Assembly: GCA_905178155.1 (NCBI GenBank)
Contig: CAJINV010000004.1
Span: 218,969 to 282,968, forward strand
Reading direction: 5' to 3'
DNA: 64,000 nucleotides
Source of the DNA: Amoebophrya sp. A120
Taxonomy: Eukaryota; Sar; Dinophyceae; Syndiniales; Amoebophryaceae
How positions within the stretch are numbered: position 1 is the stretch's first letter; each line of letters starts with the position of its first letter. Of the stretch, positions 57,001-64,000 are shown in pieces. The notes under the pieces were generated by a model, which did no database searches, had not been told where the DNA came from, and saw nothing but the letters and a program-made list of their open reading frames with translations. Position numbers and translations under genes: made by a program.

Positions 57001-60000
57001 CTTCCAACTGGTATCCATTTTATGCATGACCAAGCTATTTGCTCAACTTTGTCGATTTCAAGCCTGACACTTCCATAAGGACGATCACGGCCTCCCTCAA
57101 CCTGTGCTCCTGCAGGCCGAGCATATGCACAGCATTGCCCAACAACAAAATGAAAACATGCGCGCGGCGAAGCACGAATACCGAAAGGCGTCGGAAGGTG
57201 CGACGGAAAAAGGCCGGGCGGAAGCCGGGGTCCTTGAGGATCTCCAAGGGCAAAACTATCAAAAGAACGCACAAAGTGGGGAAGCACGAAATAAAGCAGC
57301 AGAACACCGATTGCTGGAGCATCAACACGCGCAACAAAGGGCCGACGTAAGCTCAGCACTGATGTCCTCCTCGAAATCTAGCTCTGGGGCACAGCAAGAA
57401 CAAAAAGAGACAAAATCCAGCAGCGCACAGCGAGACGCCTTCTCGGCGTCTATTCCCGACGACTGGAACCTGTATGATTTCCATATCACGCACTCACCCG
57501 GAATGATATCAAATACGAATGCGTCTGGGCCTGGAAGATTGTGAGACCGGCAGTGCCAGTGGGACATGGCTGCTGGAGAGTCTGTGGCGCATGGTGCAGA
57601 AGACGCAGAGAAATGCTGGAGCGCCCAGCTGTTGCTATACATGCAAAAACGCAGCTTCTGATGCAAAATACGCACCGCGGAGCTTGTTTCCAAAACCTTG
57701 TCGGACCACTCGGCGGCGTACGATTATAGTGCGTTTATAGTCATTATAGCGGCGGCAAAAGCTTACTTTTGCGAAAATAAAAAAAATATTGGGTGGCTTT
57801 ATCGTGGGCCTCGCAGCCCAGCCGAATCAGCACGCTTCTGGACTCAGGACGGCGTAAGACCCACGCCAGCGCAGCGCTCACCCAGTTTGCTCTGCCGTGC
57901 TGCCGCAAAGTCAAACACAACACACCACCGCAGCACCCCTTGCGGAAGGCGCGAAAGGTCGCGCCAACTTCAACGCCCGCACACGCCAGGGCGGGCATCG
58001 TGGGCAGGGAGCCGGGCCCGTCGTTGACCCCTTAATGGGCCAGTCCCGCCAGGTCTGCGCCGCTCCAAATTTCGTCGGGGCAGGCGGAGGCCCGGCAGGC
58101 GCGGCCGAATCTGGCCAAGCCAAAGGCACGGCGTGATATGGAATGGGCGAGCGCCTTGCGCCCCACCAGATGTCCCGGGGCCATGCTCCTGTGCCCCGGT
58201 CCGGCGGCATCATCGGGCGCAATGCCCATCCCTGATTGCCCGGCGAGGTGCCGCAAAACCCCTCGGCCGCCGCCCACGACCCCTGCTCGGCCGACCGCAA
58301 TTCCCCAATCGCGCGACACTCGCCCTGTTCAATCAGCCCCATTTCTGCAAAGCGGGCAAAAGCGTGGCTCCATCCCAGCCAAGGTGCCTGCGGTTTGGTT
58401 ACACCTCCCAAGCCACCCCCTAGCGTGCCTCCGCCAATTCGCGGGATTCCTTGCAAGAACTGCCCGGCGGCATTTCGGATATCAATTTCGCGGAAAACAC
58501 CCGCCCGGCGACACTGCCAGCACGCTTGGAGGCTAGAGCACAAGCGCCGCAGCCCTGGGCAACACAGCGGGGCAGCCGGGCCCCCCTTTTTGCAGGTGGG
58601 GAACTTATCAAGCGGCCCGCGCAAGGGGGGCCCGACCGCGGCGCGCCGTGCCCTAGTGGCCCCAAAACCTTGTCGGACTCGGCGGCGTACGATTATAGTC
58701 ATACACGAGCAGTTTATAAAATAACACTAGAGTATTTTTACTCGGATTTTTGGCCCTTATAGTCTATAGGGGCTTCCTTAGAAAATGAATTCTAGGAAGG
58801 AAGCTTTCTAGAAGCTTCCCTTAAGTGAGCTCCTAGGGGAAGCCTCTAGGAGAACGCACTTAAGAAAACGACTGGCATGGTGACCCGGCCTAGAAATTTC
58901 TGTAGGCATTTTTTTCGTTTAGGTAGCTTCTTGCAAGAAGCTTCTGAGAAGAGCTTCTAAGTGCCCATCTGAATTCAGATGCGCGCCGGGGCACGCGCCT
59001 GCCTGAATTCAGCTGAAAACAGCGAAAAGAATCAACTGCAAGCGGGCCGAGGGCTGGCCAAGGCCCAAGGGTGCGCCCGCCTACTTTTAGGTAGATGCCG
59101 GGCCAGCCATTGCTCCCAGCGCAGACGCCGGGCCAATCTTCCTCAATTGAGCCGCACGGCGGTCCCAGCGTCTAAATGCAAGCGGGCGCCGGGACAAGTC
59201 CGATAGGATTTATGTTCACTTCGGGCCCGGTTCGCTTGCATTTTTCAAGCAGGCGCCGACTTGAGTTCAGGCATTTTCCACAGGAGGGGACTTAGAAACG
59301 CAAGACCTCTCCTGTGAGAGACAGCCTCGAGCTCTGTCGCAGGGATGCAACTTTATTGCGCCTTGGCCTCTTTCACTTTCTCGGACGGGAGCAGTGGTTC
59401 CTAGCTTCTACGCCCTAGCCTTGGCTTCCACAGGAGGGTGCGTAAAAGGTCCAAACTGCTCCCGAGAAAGAAATCCCCAATCTGCGTTGCAGAAGGTGAG
59501 CGGCTTTGTGCTTGGGCGGCTTCTTTTTCCCTCTGGAGCGGCCCCCAGTGCGTAGTTTATTTGGATGATGCTTCTTAGTTTACTAGACGCCCCATCGCCG
59601 GCGTCCTGGACGCCGGCGTAATGGTCTAGTACGATTATAGTCATTTCCAAAACCTTGTCGGACTCGGGCGTTACGAGTGCGTTTATTATCATACACGAGC
59701 AGTCAGCATGACAACTTTCCAGAAGATTCAGATATATTTGTAGTGCATGAGTGACCACGTGCGACCACGGAGAACCCGTGAAGGAAGCGGAGTGCGAGCA
59801 CGCCGTGACCCTGCTGCGCCGCAGTATCGGATCGAAAAGTGCCTTGCCGCTCCAGATCGTCGGGTAAGGATTTGCAATGCAGGAGATAGGTCGAGGACAC
59901 TAGTGAAAATATATAATTAGTACGGGGACCGACTTATTTATATTTTCTCTTTCTCCGATTTTGCGTATATTTATTCCTAGAAAAACAGCAGCGCAAAGAA

Positions 60001-63000
60001 TCGACACCGGGCATTGGCCAGAGACTGCGTGGTGGTAGACAAGGCTTGCTAAGCGAAAAGCGGGCACTGCCGTTGGAGCGCTGCTTTGCACGCCTGGAAT
60101 CTCTTGAAGCGGAAAGAGCCCTCCGTGTCCATTCATGCAAGACAAAAGGTTTCCAGTTTTTTCGCGGAGCAGACGCTGCGGTGGCACTTTGCATTTTCAT
60201 AGGGAGGTTTGGGGGTCCGGTAATCCCGGATATTGCGGTCGGCGAAGGCGGACGCTTATGCATTGCAAATAAACTACAAGTGTCGTGCTAATATTGATTG
60301 CAAGATATACATAACAAATGCCTCTAAGATGGTAGTGCTGACTCACGCTTACAAATACAACTTGAGTTCCTAAGTCATTTAAAAAATCTTGAATCTCAGG
60401 AACTCAAGTTGTATTAACAGGGAGTCTTAGGACATTCTAGCGTCGTTATTCCAAATCCTAATAATATTTTACAAGTTACTAGGACTGCAATCATGCAGGA
60501 CATTATGTCCTGCTGCATGATTGCAGTTACTACGATTGCGATGCTTTTGTGTAGAATAATGCTGTGGCGACGGGGCCTGGGGCGAGGTCCCCATGGGCTG
60601 CTCCGTCCGGATATGAATCGCAAATGTGTCTAGGTCTGCAAGGTCTGCCATGCTTCTCTGACGTGACTTCAAAAGGTTTGATGCATGTCCATAGTGCGGC
60701 CTTGTTATGCAAAGAGAAAGAACAAGAAACACTTTGCCATGCGAAATACACATAGCGCATTCAAATACTTCTATATATTTGCCATGCTCGGCTGTGCAAG
60801 TGCATAATTACACGAGGTTTGTCTTATGTTATTCCCGATGTTTTCAGCATCACAGGGCTTCAGAGCCAGACATATGCTGCGTTTGATACCGGACGGGCCA
60901 TTACGACTCCAACGGCCAGCACTCCTACGACAAGGCATTATGGGAGTCTCATGGCCGACGCCGAAATCGACAGAGTTGAAATTAGTAGCGTGCGACGCAT
61001 GAACTCCAACTCGATACCAGGAGTTGGGCGACCAACTACTTTTCATCGTAGCGTCACAAATTTTGTAAGCACCTCAAGAAATCTATATCTGTCATGCTAT
61101 TTGGGGCAAAGAAGACTCGACTGCTTTTGCCGCGCTTCTTCGCACCTCTAGCAATAGCCGCTCCCGTTGAAGAGGCTCCCGCACTCAGCGTCGCCTGCCA
61201 TACCTGCGGAACAGGTATTCTGTGCAGCCCGGCACCCATGCGTCCGCGTCGCAAATCTCTTCCCCTTTGTCGATTTCGACTCTGGCGCTTTCATAGTGCT
61301 TATAAAATGCAAATGTGTTTCGGTCTGGAAGAATGCCGATTTATGTCATTTTGTTGTTGCATGATATCACAGGAGATCTGGCATGGAAGGTCTAGTGCCG
61401 CAGGTTTTCTTTTTGAGAAAGCTTCACAATGCCTAATAAATCCGCATGACAGTAATTACCCCCTCTCTCGTTGGCAACATCAAGTGAGCAACTTTTGCTG
61501 TCCAGCTCCAGTCATGCGCATGCGTGACAGGTTTTTGTGTGGTCTAAGTTGCGCTGCATCAAAAAAACAAAAAGTCTGCATTTCTCCCAGACCCAGACAC
61601 GCTTGCAATGCATAGACCTGGCGACCCTACTACAAGGGGGGAGACCCGCCGGAAGGATACTACTCCTACGCCGATTGCATCGGGCAGCAGTACCAGCTTG
61701 TTTGCCGGTCCGAAGCGTCAATGAGTGGCGCAGCAGGGATATGAGAGTGCATAATCCCCCCTCCCCCTCATTTGAAGGGCATGAAAAGCAAGACAAGCAC
61801 AAGCGAAGGCGGAGCCTTTCTTGCATGACAAGGAGCGCGATTGCCGTCTCGAACCCAAAGGCTTCAGGTGATGACAAACCTCACCACGATTCCGTCCCAG
61901 GAGGCCTTATTGCTGTCTTTCGAGGCCATCACTGCGTCCAAATTCGCCACCTAGAATTCATCGAGTACGCGGCTAAAATTCTGTAGAAGTAATTGAAAAC
62001 ATCAGGGACGCCCTCCCATAGTTTCCCAACACGAAACGCGCATTTTTCTGCTGCTGTTTGGCCTTTCGGAATGATGTCTAGATGTCGTGCAAACCGCAAC
62101 ACCAGGGCAAGAGTTAACTTCTTGAATTCAGTTTGAAATCAGTTTGAAATGAAAGTACAAGACGAGCGGTCTGGAGTTAAGGGCCACACAAAAAAGATAA
62201 ATGCGAATTTGCAGCATGGCAAAACAGGCGGAGCAAGAGGCTTTTGCACCCTCATATGGGAAGCCAGTCCACCTTCTGAACGTAGAAGACGGCGACCTCT
62301 TTTTCGCGGATCCAGGCGCCATGGCGTGTTATGCGAGGCAAATATGGTTGGGCCTGCTGGAGCGAAAACTTTTGATGCGGATTTCGAAGTAGGCATGTAA
62401 AAAATTGTGTTGCAGCATACTCAGCGAACGATGTCGGATTTTTATGTTCACGAGAAGGCATTTCCATTTCTCTTGCAGGCTAGCTATGGAGAAGCTTTGA
62501 GAGGACTTGTGATGCTCCGTGCACATTTTTCCAGAGCCTGATGCAGAAGCAAAAACTGCATGACAAACTTTCGCTGTCTTTCAGGCGGCCGATAAATATT
62601 TGGAACGCATACTGATCCCGACGGAGTAATGTTCTCCGGTACGTCCCTGGATTGCGAACGCGTTGGGTTGTATCAAATGCAAATATTCCAAAGCTGCTGG
62701 AGAGTTGCGGTCCTGAACTGTGGATGATAAAAGCAGTTTCGAATGCAAGCACGTACTAGCGTGACAAATTTGCGGAAGGCTCTGTCACACACAATGCGCA
62801 TCAGAAGCTATGTTTTTGCTGTGGCTTTTCTTGGTCCTGCAACAGTACAAATATTACAGAAAAAATATATAATGTAAAGACGAAGAAAGACTGGCATTTA
62901 TGAATGCAACAAGTTCCAACTACTTTCCAGACCCAGACGCAGGCACTTTTGCAATGCATAGGCTGACTTTGTTTCGGGCCTACGCAACCAGCAGCTGGCC

Positions 63001-63473
63001 CATGCAGTTTGATTTGGGAACATATGGAAATTTCAAGCACTATTTTTCTTGCTGTTACATGATTTGCCATGTTGCAAAATTACGATCAGCCTCTACACGA
63101 TCAAGCTGCTTCGCGCGGCTTGTATGTTGAAGCGCCAAACAGAATGAAGATCTGCTTCGTAAAAATGCAAGACGTACAAGCGGCGCCCGCGCCCCTGCTA
63201 TTTTTGCGCCGCAAACCCAAACTCATGTGAAAAGGTATCAAGCATAACGCTTGAGATCTCCATAGAGCAACAGAGTGTGCGACCGCGACTACGTTCCCGG
63301 TCGGGTGCAGCATGCGGGTCGGGGCCGAGGGTGACAACACAAACAACTACCGGGCTTACTACAACCGGGCCTATATGAAGCCTGCAAACTTCGAAGCCTA
63401 CGCGGACGGGACTTGCGTGCCGCAAAGTTTCATGCCGGTCTGTTCGATGCCGGGCTATCCGGGGAGAATCAAG
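54071..63473 (+). CDS. Gene 6: long split gene, repeat-rich and Cys-containing protein
   Basis: Exons: 54071-54153, 54420-54474, 54638-55054, 55282-55476, 55772-55867, 56170-56337, 56752-56762 (11 bases), 57083-57506, 59755-59864, about 60202-60256, 60564-60611, 60894-60938, 61620-61739, about 62640-62670, 62966-63022, 63270-63473, continuing past a B end at 63474. From 54638 to 59864 every junction keeps one frame. The N-terminal half is hydrophilic and coiled-coil-like (DEAIARRSPRMAKELQRRER; LLEHQHAQQRADVSSAL). The C-terminal half is Cys/Tyr/Gly-rich and PAN-like (GEGGRCGDGAWGEVPMGC; YYSYADCIGQQYQLVC; GTTECATATTFPVGCSM). The links across 59865-60201 and 61740-62640 are not fixed. The start codon is unknown. 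Confidence 0.65.
54154..54414 (+). mobile_element. Introner family A
   Basis: Left TATGCATTGCAAGCATGTCT then CGGTCTG; right AAGAGCCAGACATGTTTGCA then CTTGATG. Flanks are GAGCA / CGGCA (3 of 5). Excision joins VLEMHKRA to ACFTASRKPIE in frame. Confidence 0.75.
54475..54632 (+). mobile_element. Probable introner family C (short, degenerate)
   Basis: Left TATTTTCCAGGTAGTTTTGC; right CAGGCGTTTTTCTAATA resembles the inverted C end. Flanks are GTCAC / TGCAA (weak). Excision joins KGLPES to RLAKLMDDYGEL in frame, removing an in-frame stop at 54484-54486. Confidence 0.5.
55055..55276 (+). mobile_element. Introner family B, perfect 5-base duplication
   Basis: Left TATGAAAACCTCACGTGG with GAAATCAAATCCTCAAAGTG; right TTTTCATTCTGAGGCCTCCA then TACAA. 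Flanks are identical CGGCG (55050-55054 and 55277-55281). Excision joins SEDSAAG to AAPDTRVRDQLE in frame. No GT-AG pair fits precise removal. Confidence 0.85.
55477..55766 (+). mobile_element. Introner family C, perfect 5-base duplication
   Basis: Left TATCCTGACGAGAAACGTCG; right GGGTCCAGTTTTTCCACAGG then ATA. Flanks are identical GCGGC (55472-55476 and 55767-55771). Excision joins AMRMESR to PLSPLAGQRHQQ in frame and removes the apparent stop at 55482. Confidence 0.9.
55868..56164 (+). mobile_element. Introner family A
   Basis: Left TATTCGCTGCAAATATTTCC then GGGTCTG; right CTTCCGGACCCAGGAGCCAT ... GCATA. Flanks are CTTGG / AGTGG (3 of 5). Excision joins GEIVPPYL to DEDYKNWPTR in frame. Confidence 0.85.
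56338..56746 (+). mobile_element. Introner family A, perfect 5-base duplication
   Basis: Left TACGCAGTGTAAAGGAATGT then GTCTGGGTCTG; right CTCGACCCAGACATGTGTGC ... TTCATA. Flanks are identical CGGAG (56333-56337 and 56747-56751). Only 11 coding bases follow before the next introner. Confidence 0.85.
56763..57077 (+). mobile_element. Introner family B
   Basis: Left TATGAAGCTGTCAGG with GAAATCGTCAAAGTTAAAAT; right TCAACTTTGTCGATTTCAAG then CCTGACACTTCCATA. Flanks are GGGAC / AGGAC (4 of 5). Excision joins GGRRD to DHGLPQPVLLQAE in frame. Confidence 0.9.
57507..59749 (+). mobile_element. Introner family A expanded to 2.2 kb by GC-rich insert
   Basis: Left TATCAAATACGAATGCGTCT then GGGCCTGG; right TTCCAGAAGATTCAGATATA ... 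GCATG. Flanks are AATGA / AGTGA (4 of 5). Excision joins HITHSPGM to TTCDHGEPVKEAE in frame. The insert carries three direct repeats (57690, 58662, 59647). Confidence 0.8.
57690..59690. repeat. Three direct repeats bounding two units of about 0.97 kb
   Basis: The word CCAAAACCTTGTCGGAC followed by CGGCG and TACGA...ATAG occurs at 57690-57729, 58662-58698 and 59647-59689. The latter two share ATACACGAGCAGT downstream. Spacing is 972 and 985 bases. The first unit is GC-rich; the second holds AAGCTTC-type inverted words (58780-58950). It resembles two insertions sharing terminal direct repeats. Confidence 0.6.
60257..60558 (+). mobile_element. Introner family D-like, with two foldback hairpins inside
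   Basis: Left TATGCATTGCAAATAAACTA; right GATTGCGATGCTTTTGTGTA then GAATA. Flanks are ACGCT / ATGCT (4 of 5). The interior has an 18-bp stem (60354-60371 with 60398-60415) and a second near-perfect palindrome (60484-60527). Excision joins AVGEGGR to CGDGAWGEVPMG in frame. Confidence 0.7.
60612..60888 (+). mobile_element. Introner family A, perfect 5-base duplication
   Basis: Left TATGAATCGCAAATGTGTCT then AGGTCTG; right CTTCAGAGCCAGACATATGC ... GATA. Flanks are identical CCGGA (60607-60611 and 60889-60893). Excision joins PMGCSVR to TGHYDSNGQHS in frame. Confidence 0.9.
60939..61295 (+). mobile_element. Introner family B, abutting a family A copy
   Basis: Left TATGGGAGTCTCATGG with GAAATCGACAGAGTTGAAAT; right TTTGTCGATTTCGACTCTGG then CGCTTTCATA. 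Flanks are GGCAT / GTGCT. Only the 5-base flank separates it from the A element at 61301, so no exon lies between them. Confidence 0.8.
61301..61614 (+). mobile_element. Introner family A
   Basis: Left TATAAAATGCAAATGTGTTT then CGGTCTGGAAG; right CTCCCAGACCCAGACACGCT then TGCAATGCATA. Flanks are GTGCT / GACCT (3 of 5). Removing this and the preceding B element joins HSYDKA to WRPYYKGGDPP in frame. Confidence 0.85.
61740..62639 (+). other. Family C left end and unresolved introner cluster in gene 6
   Basis: TATGAGAGTGCATAATCCCC then CCTCCCC at 61740 looks like a C left end. At about 62330, TATGCGAGGCAAATATGGTT then GGGCCTGCTGG looks like an A left end. Right partners were not fixed, so exons between 61739 and 62640 are unknown. 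Confidence 0.4.
62671..62960 (+). mobile_element. Introner family A
   Basis: Left TATCAAATGCAAATATTCCA; right TTTCCAGACCCAGACGCAGG ... GCATA. Flanks are GGTTG / GGCTG (4 of 5). Excision joins LDCERVGL to TLFRAYATSSW in frame. Confidence 0.85.
63023..63264 (+). mobile_element. Introner family B
   Basis: Left TATGGAAATTTCAAGCACTA; right TCAAGCATAACGCTTGAGAT then CTCCATA. Flanks are GAACA / GAGCA (4 of 5). Excision joins MQFDLGT to TECATATTFPVG in frame. Confidence 0.75.
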
Positions 63474-64000
63474 TATGAGCACGCCAGGTAGGAAATCCTC
63501 AAAATAAAAAGCAAGAAAGTTGGTGACTCCAAGACGACAGCACCAATTGAGGCCGCCATTTCGAACCGGCGAGGGGGAGCTGTGTGTCCGGGAAATGAGG
63601 AGAAATTGCGCAATCCCCCCAGCCCACCCTCATCTATTTTTAGACATGCAAAAATACAAAAACAAACGCATGTCTTGCCTTTGGGCCGTGTGTGAGTCAC
63701 AAACCATAAACAGGATCACAGTCCGCGAGCGGATTTGTCATGCGGAAGTTACGTTTCATTCTGTCGTTGCTTGTGTTGCTGTTCATGCCCTTCAAACGAG
63801 GGCTTATTGCTATTGGACGCGTTGTGAACTCGTATCAAAAGATAAGGAGGGGCGCAGCTTCAAGATTTTTCGGATTGTAGAAACCATGAGACAATAAATT
63901 ACGCAGCTGGCATTTGGGGTTTCCATTCTGAGTGAAACGAGCTGGCAAACCCCAAGGTGTGACGCAGCTGGCTCTGAGCTCTTCTGGCCTTCCTGGACAG
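63474..64000 (+). mobile_element. Introner family B, left end; runs to the window edge
   Basis: TATGAGCACGCCAGG with GGAAATCCTCAAAATAAAAA is a B left end, with left flank TCAAG. No clear right end is seen before 64000. The interior has no ORF I would call. Confidence 0.5.

Noticed and set aside
57911-58702. Minus-strand open frame of 263 residues
   Set aside because: It lies in a GC-rich insert inside an introner, ends at a direct repeat, has no recognisable domain and biased Gly/Pro/Arg/Ala composition. Long frames are expected by chance here.
2151-62960. The recurring CCAGACCCAGACATATTTGC words as regulatory sites or CRISPR-like repeats
   Set aside because: They occur in alternating left and inverted right pairs about 300 bases apart, flanking exons. 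This fits TIR ends, not spaced direct repeats or promoter elements.

Overview
This window looks like nuclear DNA of a unicellular eukaryote. The basis is split genes, coding pieces of 11 to 800 bases, a large YR (DIRS-type) retroelement, and strong patchiness between intermediate and very GC-rich DNA. The dominant feature is a dense population of short terminal-inverted-repeat (TIR) elements that sit inside reading frames and behave as introns ('introners'). Introner-type introns are known from several protists, including dinoflagellates; abundant TIR introns without GT-AG ends recall the parasitic dinoflagellate Amoebophrya. That placement is inference, not shown here.

I recognise five element families (A to E; typical size 150-350 bp, larger when something is nested inside). 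Nearly all begin TAT/TAC and end ATA, and are flanked by 5-base direct repeats. In 15 copies the 5-base repeat is identical on both sides, and many others match at 3 or 4 of 5 bases. Removing an element plus one copy of its 5-base repeat joins the neighbouring pieces into one open frame at almost every junction that could be tested. This gives about six split genes on the + strand: gene 1 (about 3664-18682), gene 2 (before 22381 to 27126), gene 3 (about 27343-32453), gene 4 (33635 to at least 36641), gene 5 (about 47019-48797) and gene 6 (about 54071 to at least 63473). Several encode Cys-containing segments of PAN/Apple type (C-x3-C-x5-C followed by G/A-F/Y), and gene 4 starts with a clear signal peptide. 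They look like a local family of secreted or surface PAN-like proteins.

Gene 1's first recognised intron is a family C element (3899-12298) that has swallowed a whole DIRS-like retroelement. It carries three + strand ORFs in unusual order: tyrosine recombinase (5975-6877), a Lys/Ala-rich gag-like protein with a CCCH zinc finger (7364-8506), and reverse transcriptase plus RNase H (9346-11676).

GC-rich islands (about 18.7-22.3, 24.3-25.5, 29.4-30.9, 36.9-47.0, 48.9-53.7 and 57.8-59.6 kb) carry many long chance frames but no recognisable gene. Three of them lie inside family A introners. I see no rRNA, tRNA or CRISPR array. Exon borders come from the TIR plus 5-base-repeat rule and have not been checked against transcripts.
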